A DNA stretch of 64,000 nt from Saccharina japonica (GCA_008828725.1 MEHQ01000605.1:780789-844788); one strand, 5' to 3'. Shown: positions 13,801 to 21,983, numbered from the stretch's first letter. A program made the numbers and translations. The notes: generated from the letters alone by a model not told the origin.

Positions 13801-16800
13801 CTAGATCATCTACAGATATATCATGATCTAGATCCTCTACAGATAGATCATGATCTAGATTGTCTACATACATATCACGATCTAAATCATGTACGGATAA
13901 ATCATGATCTAGATCATCTACAGATAGATCATGATCTAGATCATCTACATATAAATCATGATCTAGACTATCTAGATCCTAGCCTGCCGTAAGAAGATGT
14001 TGCGCAGGATCTGTACAGTACAGATCCAATCCGGGAAACGTGTCGTAGATCATACAGATGATACGGCTCCCACGCGAAAACATGAGCTGAGTCTCCACAG
14101 ATCAGGAGTCTATCCGCACTAAAAATATCTAGATCATCAAGTAGGAATCGTTGGTCTCTCCGAGGTGTGCAGTATTTATTGTCGGGGCACCGATACTATT
14201 TACTGACCCAGCCGCGGGTAAAAGAGCACCACTCTGTACCTATGAAATATAAGCACCGTTTTGATTAAATATGAATATACAAACGACTCTTATATTTCGG
14301 GACAGAGTGCTATACCGGTAGCCGCTGTCAAAATATACACGTAGCGTTCGTACGTCTGGTATGCTGAAGGTGCTATGGTACCAGGTGTACCGGCAGTGGT
14401 GTGGGAAGACTGGTTGGTGGGCTGTAGAGCTCTCGTTGTCTGCTGTACTCGTGCTCTGCGCTCTCACCCATAGCGTGGAACTCGAAAGGCACTCCTAGCT
14501 CCCTCGCAGCGATCCTGAGCCATCGACATCATCATCATCATTATCATCATGGCGTCGTGTTATCGCACCACCATGTCACCGCAGAAAGAACGAAAGCATC
14601 GCCATCGTCATCACCAGGATGGGCAGATCGGAGGGCAGCAAGGATAGAAGGGGCTCAGAGCAATGGTTGATGTAGAAGCTTTATTTATGAAGAAAAAACA
14701 AAGAACATAATCAGAGCTGTGGAGATAGAGGAATTCGTCGAAACTCATATATATATTACTTGCAAGCTGTGTGACTCTTCGATTTATAGAACATCAGCGG
14801 GAAAACATGTTGATACTATCATATACTTTTAATTATAGTTGTATATACAGGTCCACATCACACGTACAGCAGTAAACTACGACTACAGCAGTACAAAAGC
14901 AGTACGCGACATGTGAAACGATTGGGAGTTCAGAATTTCAGGCTGGGTTTATTCTTGCTCAAGAATGACGTCTACAGGGTAAGCATTAGCATTTGTGTGC
15001 TCAGCGAAGAACGCTACTGTGACTCCTATAAAATAGCCCTGCAGAGCCTATCTATGCTCAACGTTTACATCACAGTAAGCCGCGAGCCTTGGCCGACATA
15101 CGTATTATAGGAGATCATGAACTGCTGTCGCGTACTACTGTACACGCACGCGCCGCACGAACCAGCCTGGACTGCTGGGGTAGACTAGAGGGGATGCATC
15201 CGAACTGCAATGTTATAAGCTACAAACGCACGACACAGCATATATATGCATGCTGATACTCGTAGATGACAGCAGTAGTGGCCCCTCATTAGTGCCGGGG
15301 TAGGCGCCAGCCAACAATACCGGCACTGTAGCGGCAACCGGCACTATTCCGGACTATAAATACCACACCTGGGTGAATCTCATGAGCTGTGCCAAACGAT
15401 TCCGCAATAACCGGCAATACTCAACCGTCACTATAGAGGGAGCACTATCATGATACGAGGTAATCATTAATATCCTTGCCATCCGAAAATGTGCACGTAT
15501 GTATGTAGGATGAGCTTCAACATTGATCACTCAAAAACATTCCCGACCCGAAAGAAGAAAACCCACGGAAACAAAAAAAGAAGAGCCTTCTCTGCACAAA
15601 ATCTACTCCCTTCTGCTACATACTGCTGTACCTGGTACATGCTTCCGGCTTGAGCTTGGTCTACTCTATTCGCTGTGTCTTTACTCCTGTATTTTCATCA
15701 CGTACGCTAATTGTAGACTCTTTGATGACGTTGTGACACTTACGTTTTGTCGATCGCCACTGCTACTGTACATACTGCTGTACATACTGCTGTACATACT
15801 GCTGTACATACTGCTGTACATACTGATGTACATACTGCTGTACATACTGCTGCTGTGCATGGGCCCCGGAAGGGGTTTGTCTATTTATAAGTACTGCTGT
15901 ACAGGACAGAAACCTGGTCCAGGCTTGTTGTGATATTGCGTTTCCATATCATTTCGAGGCGTTATAAGGGTAGAGAGCCGGGGAGGGAGTCAGTTGAGTC
16001 GTACGTCAGACGAGGCAGACGACCCAACGACTGGCTCAACGCTCATCATGGGGTAAGAAGAGAGCAGTAGAACAGGTTATACTAGAACTACTGGGGTGGG
16101 ATAAGTCGGAGCAGTAAGAGAGGGCCTGATTGGACGAAGACCAATTCATTTAGGACTCGTTGGGAGGAAATACTGTTGAGAACGTACGAGCGTTGAAGCA
16201 AGACTGTTGAGAGAGGGTAGCTGCTGTCTGCTGATAGGCTACAGCCAAGCGAGGGGCGGATAGCGGGAAGTAGGGAGATATAATACAGCCGCCTGAGCGA
16301 CTCTTGTAGGACTACTGGCGTAGCTGTCGTACTTCGGTACCGTTGCTGGACGTATGTAAGCACTGGTGGGTGTGCTCCACACAGCCCCCCTCTGCTCAGT
16401 CCCGGTCTTTTCCTGCCTTTTCCTGCACCTGGCTAATAAAAGACCAATTTTTGCATCATCTCTTCTTGAACGAGTCCACTGCCTGCTGTCCATCCCGAAC
16501 CTGTCAACCTCTGAAGGCCTACCCCTTTAGTCTCTCGTGAGAGGAGCCTGCAAGAAGCTCCATCGTACGATAGTGGCGCGACGGCAGGACACAGCTCGAC
16601 ACCTACCGAGGAGGTCGTGCAACCATGGGAGCATAAAAACCAGGTGATAAAAAAGAGGGTGGTGCGAAAGGGAAGGAATCGAGCGCTGTCGCGATTTCTT
16701 CCCCGCCGGTGACCAGGCGGTCTGCGCGCGGTACGGGCGACGCGCGCGCGGCCGGCGCCGATGCAGCCGCCGAGACCGGTGGGAAGGACGGTTTGCGTCC

Positions 16801-19800
16801 TCCCGGGGATGCCGTGCCCGGCGGTGCCCGGGAGCCGTTGCTAGGTGGTGCTGAGCCTCTCGCCGAAGGCGTGAAACAGGCTTTGGGAGGCAAGTCTCTT
16901 GCTTCTGATGTGGGCGAAGTAGCGCCGCCGCCGCCCGCCCAGACTGTTAGCGAGCCCGGGGACGTTGATTCCGAGGGATCAGACGCGGTCTCTGTCGGCA
17001 GTGAGAGCCACGTGCGTGCAAACCCCCCGACGCCCCCTGCCGCCCTGTCGCCTGTTCTACGTGCAACGTTGCGCTCACCCCGTCCCCATGACCCCCCTGT
17101 GCCGCTCGCCCCTGGCTCCCCGTCGTACGCTTCGGTAGTCAAGCGTCCGTCTGCGTCCTCCACCTCCCCCGCGAAGGGGAAAGGGAAAGGAAAGGCCAAG
17201 GGCAAGGGCGCTGCCGCGAGCGCCGACGCTGCCACCGGCGCGCCTTCGGGCATGCCGGCCGCCCGTGACCCCCCCCTCGTCGTGTCCTTCCAGGAGTCCT
17301 CGGCCGTCGATTCTTCGACGGTGGCCGAGGACGCCCATGTGAGCACTGCTGCTTTGTCGTTGTTGCAGGGATTGCTTGCGGGGATGTCCTTCGAGGACCG
17401 TTGCGGGGCGTTGGGTGTGGCCCCCCATGCCTCTGGGTTATGCGTAGAGACCGCGGCCGGCCCGGGCGGTACGATCGTGCCCGTTCGCGTGGGCTCCCAG
17501 TACGCTCCCCTGGCGCGTGCCGTTCCTTCGCGTGATGACTGTTATTTTAGTGACGAAATGATGGCCCACAAATTGCAGCAAGAGGAAGACATGCTTGTGG
17601 CAAAAGCTGATGCGTCCCTGGCCCGTGACGCCGAACTCGCCGAGTCTATGACGAATGACAGCACCATGAAATGCCCGTCTCAGCGCGCACCCCCTCCCCT
17701 CCCCCACGCCCGCCCCGGCGTACCGCCCTGGTGCGTGGGGGAACCGTTTTGCCGCGCTCGACATGTGCTCAGATTCCGCCCCCCCTCGCCCCTCGTTGTC
17801 TGGCCTTTCCCAGGGCAAGCTTCCGGCTCCCGGGCCCGAGCCGGGAACTCCTGCACCGCCGGCGTCAGCGCCGGGCCGGCGGCGGCGGCACCCCCGCCAC
17901 CGGCCGCCGTGGCCCATGTCGTCGCACTCCCGTCAGCCGCGGGAGGCGCCAGCGCCGACGTGACTGGCCAGAGCCCGGCCAGGCTGGCTTACCAGGCGGT
18001 GGTGCAGGGGGCCGACGCTGCCAAGGCCGCCACCGCCAAGGGCCTCATGAGGAAGGACGAGGACCGGGCCGTCATGGAACGCGCCCGCGCCGCGGCGACA
18101 GCGAGCGCGGCGCTCCTCGACCGGCGCCGCCGGGCGCACTCCCAAGCGGTTTTCGACAAAGACGCCGCGGTAGGGGAAGCCGAGCTCGGGCTGGCCCACG
18201 GAGAGCGGGCCCTTCAGGAGGCAGAGCAAGCCTTCGTCACGTCCCGGGACGCGTGGATGAGCGCTCAGCGAGGCCTTGAAGACTCTCGTGCCGCTCGCGA
18301 GGAGGCGAGGCGCGAGCTTGTCCGCGGACGAGTCCGCGCCTCGCCTCCTCGCGAGCGGCACGGGAGTCTTCGAGGCCTCGCTGAGCGCGCATCCACGCGT
18401 CCCGGGACGTCACGAAGGCTTGCTCCGCCTCCTGGAGGGCTCCGTGGGCCAGCCCGAGCTCGGCTTCCCCTACCGCGGCGTCTTTGTCGAAAACCGCTTG
18501 GGAGTGCGCCCGGCAGCGACGGTCGAGGAGCGCCGCGCTCGCTGTCGCCGCGGCGCGGGCGCGTTCCATGATGGCCCGGTCCTCGTCCTTCCTCGTGAGA
18601 TTGGGTTCCCATATCATTTCGAGGCGTTATAAGGGTAGAGAGCCGGGGAGGGAGCCAGTTGAGTCGTACGTCAGACGAGACAGACGACCCAACGACTGGC
18701 TCAACGCTCATCATGGGGTAAGAAGAGAGCAGTAGAACAGGTTATACTAGAACTACTGGGGTGGGATAAGTCGGAGCAGTAAGAGAGGGCCTGATTGGAC
18801 GAAGACCAATTCATTTAGGACTCGTTGGGAGGAAATACTGTTGAGAACGTACGAGCGTTGAAGCAATACTGTTGAGAGAGGGTAGCTGCTGTCTGCTGAT
18901 AGGCTACAGCCAAGCGAGGGGCGGATAGTGGGAAGTAGGGAGATAGAATACAGCCGCCTGGGCGACTCTTGTAGGACTACTGGCGTAGCTGTCGTACTTC
19001 GGTACCGTTGCTGGACGTATGTAAACACTGGTGGGTGTGCTCCGCACAGGCCCCCTCTGCTCAGTCCCGGTCTTTTCCTGCCTTTTCCTGCACCTGGCTT
19101 AAAAAATACCTATTTTTGCATCATCTCTTCTTGAACGAGTCCACTGCCTGCTGTCCATCCCGAACCTGTAAACCTCTGAAGGCCTACCCCTTCAGTCTCT
19201 CGTGAGAGGAGCCTGCAAGCAGCTCCTTCCTACGATAGGCTGGAGTTCTTCTCCAAGAATGGGCGCGTTGTTGCACGAACTTCAGTATAACAACGACTGC
19301 CGAATACTTCATTTTCCTTCAAATCTCAGCCTGCCTTTCTCAACAGTTGCTCGGTTTTTTAATACTAGGTGTCCTGTGTCCTGTGCTGCCTCTACTCCGT
19401 CTTTATCGGTATCGTGTTTTCCCGTTTTCATGACAAAAACTTTCGTGGCTGTGGCTTTGGCATTCCTGCGCACGTACATGGTAAATGGCACCCTGGTATA
19501 CACCACCTAAGCACATCTCGTACAGCAATACAGAACACAGGACACCTTGTCGTGCGCCCCCCGAGAAACTCAGTCTGAGACTTGACCCCTTAAGAACTGG
19601 TCCCACATATTTGGGTACAAACTATTAATAGTTGGAATTAGTGTGGAATAACGTTTTCAGTTCTGAACGGGTTGGAAACAAATACATTCGGGAGCGTTTA
19701 TTATTAAACTGAAATTAGCGGGGAACACATCCATCCTTCTCAAATAACAAAGTCTAGCCTGGACCACAGCAGTAGTATCTCGGTTTCTTATTCTTAAAAC

Positions 19801-21743
19801 AGATAGACTCGTATGGCCCGTACTTCTGTACGGTTATTGTAGGAATGTGATAAGAAACAGATACGAGTATGCTCGCCCGCCTACTAAGGCCGTTTCCTAT
19901 GCGGTTCGATTTTTGAGCTTCAGATTATGGTCTGATCGATTTTTCAGCGACTTAGTTCGAAAATCGAAACAGTCTTCTTATGCGACAAAACACGGATTTG
20001 TTGTATCATACGAGTACGTGCAGATATTTGAGCAAACGGCAAGACCAACTGCTGTTGTTGTGGTCTGGCGCCGCGAAGAGACGCGCCGAGTGCGCTGTAC
20101 TGGGCGTAGAACCCAAGCGTTCGGAGCCACGCTGGCTGCCTCTGGTCTGGCTGCGACGCGCCGAGTGCACTCGAGTCGACCTGTCTTGGTATTTATTTTG
20201 TATTTTGACACAACGAAGCATCCGAGCGTTGACTGTGTACTGTAGTACTGCTGCTGCTGCTGCTGTAAAATCTACGAGTACGGAGAGGCGCGCGGCCGAG
20301 TGCGCTTCCCTTCGTCTCTAGGCCCGAGCCCGCGCCAGCCGACTGTAGTTTGGCGACGGAGAGGCCCACCGATCGTCGGCTGCGCGTCGGGCGCGAAGCA
20401 ACGTCGCTGTGTCACCATCCAACTCATCGATCTTGCTGCTGCTGCTGCTTGCTTGCTGCCTGGATAACATCTTGAATTTAGAGACCATGCCATTTTTCGA
20501 TTTGAAAATCTGATGACCCAAGTCGTCGGATTTTGGCCCAAAATCCGACGACTTGGGTCATCGGATTCTCAAATCGAAAAATTTCCGGTCAGATTTTGCA
20601 TAATCGGACTGCATAGGACGGTGCTTTCGTTTTTGAGATCGAAAAATACAAATCTGAAGCTCGAAATCGAACCGCATAGGAAACGGCCTAAGAAACAGAT
20701 TCGAGTATGCTGGCCCGCCTGGATTTCCTACGCCAGAAAAGTAGGGCTGGGCACTGGCTGACTCAGTCAGTAGCGATGTACACTGTCGTCAAAATCAACC
20801 AGTGAACTGGATTGCAGCAGTATATTGTCTCTTCTTTCTCCTCTCTCCTTTCGAAACGCATTTGGTGGGTTTCCGTACTACAATATGGCGTGTATCTTGG
20901 ACTTACATGAGAAAAAATACTGGCGTATACTGGCAGTCAATCAGTAGACTACTATTGCCAGTAGATTACTACTGCCAGTGCCCAGCCCTACGTACAGAAT
21001 AGGGCTTGTTGTACAACCAGTACCAGGTACACGAGTACTATAATACAGTAGTATTTATGAACATACACTTAACTTCAACATAAAACCTCTTCGGGATTTC
21101 TTACGTACGTACATACTCGCATGACATTTCCCTGGTACGACAGCAGTAATCCAAACTCCCAGGCTGTCCTGTGTACGCAAGCACGCGTACGGGGCAGCAA
21201 AGTGGGTCGGCAGTGGCCACGTGGCCCGCGAGTAGAGCTGAAAACACATCCATGCACCACCTGTCCTGCCGTATGCGGTACAGCAGTATGCGGAATGCAA
21301 CCATGGGACGCTGCTTGCTGCTCTCTGTGCCCTCTGTGCTGGCTTGCTCGCTCACAAGTTCAACGAGAGTCCACCTGATCTACATGGTGTCTACCTATCA
21401 TACGTACTCGTAGTGCTATTTTGTAGGTCTGACGAAATGCACTCGAGTACTGCTAACACTGCTGTGCCCTGTGCGCACGGCTACTAAGCAACTCTGTGCG
21501 CCAAAACTGGCACAGCTTCGTACAGCAGCCAGTAGCAGCAGTAGCAGTCCGCGTGGGCTCTCACCATGTTCTCTGCGCGTAGGGGCACCTATCAGAGCTG
21601 TAGAGGGTGAACGCAGGTTTGCCTCCCTCGCTTGCTGCCATGGTCATCGCAGACCTACCGGGCGCGGTAGATGCAAAACCTGACGCTGTAGACAGCAGCA
21701 CAGCTAGAGCCCCGGCAAATACGCTCAGAGTGGTTGCAGACAT
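4636..21743 (-). CDS. Omega-like glutathione S-transferase, plastid-type leader, six exons
   Basis: Exons on the minus strand are 21743-21565, 14514-14468, 12835-12750, 11136-10957, 7977-7783 and 4806-4636. They sum to 858 bases, a 285-residue protein, and every junction keeps phase with GT-AG borders. An N-terminal thioredoxin fold carries the CPYAQR active site (Cys near residue 54), then FLKLNPLGKVP, the cis-Pro glutathione-binding loop, then ESLVVNEYLADAF, followed by a helical C-terminal domain. A cysteine in this position is typical of omega/lambda/DHAR-type enzymes, which reduce or transfer glutathione thiols rather than conjugate xenobiotics. Residues 1-22 look like a signal peptide, with SG then FAS at the cleavage point, the Phe motif of red-lineage secondary plastids. 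Introns total about 16 kb and are full of mobile elements. The fold and class are well supported; plastid location is inferred. Confidence 0.88.
4900..5200. repeat. GATC-rich repeat family D fragment
   Basis: Contains CCTGATCTGTGTGACGTATA, ATCCTGCACAGAATATCGTA and two copies of the segment CGTAACGGCAGGTTGGGGTC (about 5087 and 5148), shared with 9.57-9.70 kb, 13.98-14.04 kb and 44.8-45.0 kb. Confidence 0.6.
5358..5560. repeat. Repeat family E copy
   Basis: Starts TTTCTGAGCTCCTCACA and ends CTCACATGAGGAGCTCAA, enclosing CATGACT...AACTTCGTGCGCGCAA. Related copies occur at 7425-7560, 25655-25830, about 47632-47660 and 48985-49020. The ends form a GAGCTCCTCA/TGAGGAGCTC inverted pair, so it is probably a small TIR element. 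Confidence 0.6.
5865..5935 (-). repeat. Repeat family A, poly-G end fragment
   Basis: The G tract at 5867-5879 is followed by TGTACTCGATATTCATGCAT and GGCCGTAGTCGTATGACCAT, the start of family A. The copy ends abruptly where the next minisatellite begins. Confidence 0.75.
5945..6760. repeat. Degenerate minisatellite of about 32-36 bp, 0.8 kb
   Basis: More than twenty diverged units around TTTCACGGGTACCGGCCAAA with CGAACCGCYCGACGA between them. The array begins exactly where the family A fragment stops, inside GST intron 5. Confidence 0.8.
6760..7420. other. GST intron 5 sequence, nothing recognised
   Basis: No repeat family or exon was recognised in this intronic stretch. Confidence 0.4.
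7425..7560. repeat. Repeat family E copy
   Basis: GTTTCTGAATTCTTCACATG then AGGAGCTCAA and CATGACTTCGAACAAGGTTT match the copies at 5.36 and 25.65 kb. It lies about 220 bp downstream of GST exon 5. Confidence 0.55.
7783..7977 (-). CDS. GST exon 5: helical domain core
   Basis: The 195-base exon, phase 0, follows TTTTCAG and ends before GTGAGC. It encodes a charged helix (EQEEGKREKFVKELKAL), a Gly/Ala/Glu-rich loop and TLADISYFPFLERID, the buried N-capping helix typical of GST C-terminal domains. Confidence 0.87.
8280..8475 (-). repeat. SINE copy, truncated, with expanded tail
   Basis: Minus-strand reading gives the shared SINE body (GAAAGAAAGGGCTGAAATATT, GTAGTGGGGAAGG, CGGATCTGAGTTACG, GATGAAG) and ends in a (GAAAA)n-type tail at 8331-8280. 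The tRNA-like head is missing. Confidence 0.65.
8680..8968 (+). repeat. 11-bp tandem array AGATCACTAAC
   Basis: About 26 units of 11 bp, mostly exact, with variants such as AGATCGCTAAC and ATATCACTAAC. It lies in GST intron 4. There are no spacers, so this is a minisatellite and not a CRISPR. Confidence 0.9.
9108..9529. mobile_element. Double-palindrome MITE with TTA target duplication
   Basis: Termini GGGCCCGTTTTAACGAAG (9108) and its complement (ending 9529) are flanked by TTA at 9105-9107 and 9530-9532. Each half is itself an inverted repeat around CCAAGATCCTAATCTTTGG-like or CCAGGATCCTAATCTTTGG-like centres, and a third GGGCCC (9320-9325) marks the middle. It looks like two copies of one about 215-bp MITE fused at a shared end. 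A TWA duplication with G-rich TIRs fits PIF/Harbinger. No transposase is encoded. Confidence 0.8.
9545..9700. repeat. GATC-rich repeat family D
   Basis: Contains GCATGATCTAGCACACGTTT, GATCCTGCACAACTCATCCC and a GATCTGTAGATAGATATATC block, shared with the 13-14 kb and 44.7-45.0 kb regions. Confidence 0.6.
9775..9955 (-). repeat. Repeat family A, partial copy
   Basis: GGGGAGGTGTACTCATGTCG, CCCTCGCATCCCTACAATGC and AAGCGCGAAGCACCGTCAGG follow the family A order in poly-G-first orientation. Confidence 0.8.
10112..10405 (+). repeat. tRNA-headed SINE, full-length reference copy
   Basis: The head has a good A box (TGGTCTAACAGG, 10131-10142) and B box (GGTTCGAGTCTC, 10175-10186) with a normal 32-base gap. 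A 200-bp body follows (GTTGACGAGGGAAGAAAGTG, CTTCTCGCC, CAAGGACCGTAGTGG) and ends GGGATGGGAAAAAAA. These are internal RNA polymerase III promoter boxes, so the element is a SINE. It lies downstream of GST exon 4, in intron 4. Confidence 0.8.
10957..11136 (-). CDS. GST exon 4: end of thioredoxin fold, start of helical domain
   Basis: The 180-base exon, 60 codons in phase 0, starts after CCGCAG and ends before GTGGGA. It begins VYESLVVNEYLADAF, the Glu-Ser glutathione-contacting turn and following helix, and continues to FTYLSNNDE. Confidence 0.87.
11222..11780 (-). repeat. Composite family B head and family A tail
   Basis: The G tract at 11222-11230 with GTACTCATTTGTTGCTTGCC and ACCACGCATCCCTTTCGAAA is a family B head. 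From about 11590 the sequence is a family A tail (AAGCGCGAAGCGCCGTGAGG to CTGCCTCGTGGGTGCCTTAC). The 250 bp between, with another G13 tract near 11446, is unrelated. It sits in GST intron 3, about 85 bp upstream of exon 4. Confidence 0.7.
12140..12265. repeat. TAA/AGTACTAATA low-complexity tract
   Basis: Imperfect AATAATAGTACTAATAGTAC units merging into ATTAATAATAATAATA. Confidence 0.7.
12268..12447 (+). repeat. SINE copy, head missing
   Basis: GTTGACGAGGGAAGAAAGGG, CTTCTCGCGATAAAAAT, CAAGGCACGAACCGTAGTGG, ACCCCGGATCTGAGTTACGA and GGGGTGGAAAA match the SINE body and tail. Confidence 0.75.
12750..12835 (-). CDS. GST exon 3: glutathione-binding NPLGKVP loop
   Basis: The 86-base exon between GGCAG and GTGAGC encodes LGKDNREEWFLKLNPLGKVP and TIVCGDDV. 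It holds the conserved cis-proline loop of the thioredoxin fold. It ends in phase 0. Confidence 0.87.
12876..13055 (+). repeat. SINE copy, head missing
   Basis: CAGACGAGGGAGGAAAGGGC, AAGGCACGTACCGTAGTGGG, GACCCCGGATCTGAGTCGCG and GGGATGGAAAATAAA repeat the same body only 600 bp after the previous copy. The copy starts about 40 bp upstream of GST exon 3 on the opposite strand. Confidence 0.75.
13105..14040. repeat. GATC-rich arrays (family D)
   Basis: At 13115-13185 an 11-bp unit ATCATCTACAG repeats six or more times. At 13745-13975 a longer unit built from ATCATGATCTAGATC and ATCTACAGATA repeats about nine times. GATCCTAGCCTGCCGTAAGA to 14040 is the same unique-looking tail found reversed at 9.57 and 44.9 kb. 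The 13190-13740 part between includes a family F copy (13225-13420). Confidence 0.75.
13225..13420 (+). repeat. Repeat family F copy
   Basis: CAAGCTTACAGCCCCAAAAT, ACCCTGAACTTTGGCACATA, GAGCTCCTGCGGACCCGTTA and TTTCTTGATTTGTTTTG align with 29930-30130 (CAAGCATTTCACCCC, CGGAACTTTGGTGCCCATGT, GAACTCCTCCCGACCCGTTG). Confidence 0.5.
14468..14514 (-). CDS. GST exon 2: 47-base micro-exon
   Basis: The exon is bounded by CTCAG and GGTGAGAG. Its first G completes the Trp codon opened by exon 1. Fifteen codons follow (IAARELGVPFEFHAM), and its final G joins AG of exon 3 to give Glu. It supplies exactly the alpha1-beta2 segment missing between CPYAQRT and LGKDNREEWF, which is the strongest argument that it is real. 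Confidence 0.85.
14520..15240. other. GST intron 1, nothing recognised
   Basis: A short CATCAT run (14527-14551) is followed by unassigned sequence. The 65-codon plus-strand frame at 14913-15110 has no recognised motif. Confidence 0.4.
15280..15470. repeat. Repeat family G copy
   Basis: ACAATACCGGCACTGTAGCG, GCAACCGGCACTATTCCGGA, TGTGCCAAACGATTCCGCAA and CAACCGTCACTATAGAGGGA parallel 44395-44570 (ACAACACCGGCACCATATAC, GCAACCGGCACTACTCTGCA, TGTGCCAAGCGATTTCGCAG). Confidence 0.65.
15765..15853 (+). repeat. 12-bp tandem repeat TACTGCTGTACA
   Basis: Seven near-exact units. In one frame it reads YILL repeats, which explains the 136-codon open frame there. Confidence 0.9.
15931..16573 (+). repeat. 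5' LTR of the non-autonomous element
   Basis: Shares GAGGCGTTATAAGGGTAGAG (a TATAA-like box), AGTTGAGTCGTACGTCAGAC, CTGATTGGACGAAGACCAAT and the end TACGATAG with the 3' copy. It also contains GGCTAATAAAAGACC, a possible polyadenylation signal, changed to GGCTTAAAAAATACC in the 3' LTR. Confidence 0.8.
16637..18571 (+). CDS. Gag-like or unknown protein of the LTR element
   Basis: The frame is open from 16637. It has no ATG near its start except 16625, whose frame meets TAA after three codons, so either that stop is a mutation or translation begins at a non-ATG codon (a GTG at 16709 gives 620 residues). The N-terminal 200 residues are Ala/Pro/Gly-rich with a Lys-Gly run (KGKGKGKAKGKG). A middle block has LSLLQGLLAGMSFEDRC and a charged segment with DEMMAHKLQQEEDML. 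The C-terminal region is a long Ala/Arg/Glu helix rich in AREEARRE, probably coiled coil. No CCHC knuckle or enzyme motif is visible. I do not recognise the family; gag is inferred from position only. Confidence 0.5.
   Translation, partial: KPGDKKEGGAKGKESSAVAISSPPVTRRSARGTGDARAAGADAAAETGGKDGLRPPGDAVPGGAREPLLGGAEPLAEGVKQALGGKSLASDVGEVAPPPPAQTVSEPGDVDSEGSDAVSVGSESHVRANPPTPPAALSPVLRATLRSPRPHDPPVPLAPGSPSYASVVKRPSASSTSPAKGKGKGKAKGKGAAASADAATGAPSGMPAARDPPLVVSFQESSAVDSSTVAEDAHVSTAALSLLQGLLAGMSFEDRCGALGVAPHASGLCVETAAGPGGTIVPVRVGSQYAPLARAVPSRDDCYFSDEMMAHKLQQEEDMLVAKADASLARDAELAESMTNDSTMKCPSQRAPPPLPHARPGVPPWCVGEPFCRARHVLRFRPPSPLVVWPFPGQASGSRARAGNSCTAGVSAGPAAAAPPPPAAVAHVVALPSAAGGASADVTGQSPARLAYQAVVQGADAAKAATAKGLMRKDEDRAVMERARAAATASAALLDRRRRAHSQAVFDKDAAVGEAELGLAHGERALQEAEQAFVTSRDAWMSAQRGLEDSRAAREEARRELVRGRVRASPPRERHGSLRGLAERASTRPGTSRRLAPPPGGLRGPARARLPLPRRLCRKPLGSAPGSDGRGAPRSLSPRRGRVP
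18051..18597. repeat. Large palindrome at the 3' end of the LTR element interior
   Basis: Left arm 18051-18324 and right arm 18325-18597 are near-perfect reverse complements centred on GTCCGCGGAC. The right arm therefore encodes the same coiled-coil segment on the minus strand and ends directly at the 3' LTR. In the plus frame the second arm reads as a meaningless Arg/Pro-rich tail, so the original protein probably ended or continued differently. Confidence 0.85.
18596..19238 (+). repeat. 3' LTR of the non-autonomous element
   Basis: Same length and order as the 5' copy, ending CTACGATAG. The polypurine tract expected upstream is absent because the palindrome arm abuts the LTR. Confidence 0.8.
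19888..20688. mobile_element. 801-bp MITE with TAA target duplication
   Basis: Terminal inverted repeats begin GGCCGTTTCCTATGCGGTTC on both strands. TAA flanks at 19885-19887 and 20689-20691. The outer flanks also share a diverged direct repeat (AAGAAACAGATACGAGTATG on the left, one mismatch on the right). The interior holds CTG runs and a perfect hairpin at about 20492-20580. It has no transposase. TWA duplication and GG-start termini suggest PIF/Harbinger. Confidence 0.78.
20490..20582. repeat. Long hairpin inside the 801-bp MITE
   Basis: GATGACCCAAGTCGTCGGAT and its complement ATCCGACGACTTGGGTCATC surround a short TTTTGGCCCAAAA centre. Outer arms TTTTCGATTTGA/TCAAATCGAAAA extend it to about 40 bp per arm. 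Confidence 0.9.
20700..21560. other. GST intron 1, first part
   Basis: Contains GTACCAGGTAC (21020), CAGCAGTA-rich patches (21538-21546) and no recognised exon. Confidence 0.4.
21565..21743 (-). CDS. GST exon 1: leader and CPYAQR active site
   Basis: The ATG at 21743 starts a hydrophobic leader (MSATTLSVFAGALAVLLSTA), then SGFAS, then a Ser/Thr/Arg stretch, then the first beta strand FTLYSSDRCPYAQRT. A GTG nine codons upstream extends the open frame, but the ATG gives a clean signal peptide. The donor after ACATG is GTGAGA, phase 2. Confidence 0.85.
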
Positions 21744-21983
21744 TACTGTGGCGAGGTTGGGAAGCAACACCGATCTGCGCTTGCTACCGCTATACCGCTG
21801 CTGCTGTGACCTGTGATGACATGGCCACGGAAAGAACCAAAAGTAGAACCAATTTTTGCAGGTGGCCTCCAGTGGAACTCCCGGGAAAATAGCATAGTCG
21901 TCCCCTCACGAGGAGAACCATTTTCAACAACCAGCTTTGACCTTTTGAGAAAAAGTGACGGTTATTACCAGGTATATTCTTAA

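Larger units (their letters stand above)
15931..19238 (+). mobile_element. Non-autonomous LTR retrotransposon in GST intron 1
   Basis: Two 643-bp direct repeats (15931-16573 and 18596-19238) flank a 2.0-kb interior with one long frame and no protease, RT, RNase H or integrase. LTRs begin TGATATTG/TGAGATTG. Immediately after the 5' LTR, TGGCGCGACGGCAGG has the TGG start of a tRNA primer-binding site. The LTRs differ at about 20 positions, so the insertion is not very old. No clean target duplication is visible (TGTTG before, GCTGG after). It fits the TR-GAG/LARD type of element that depends on a partner for reverse transcription. It lies opposite to the GST gene. Confidence 0.75.

Noticed and set aside
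16603..17346. 247-codon minus-strand frame opposite the LTR element gene
   Set aside because: Shadow caused by high GC; low-complexity Ala/Gly/Pro with no motif.
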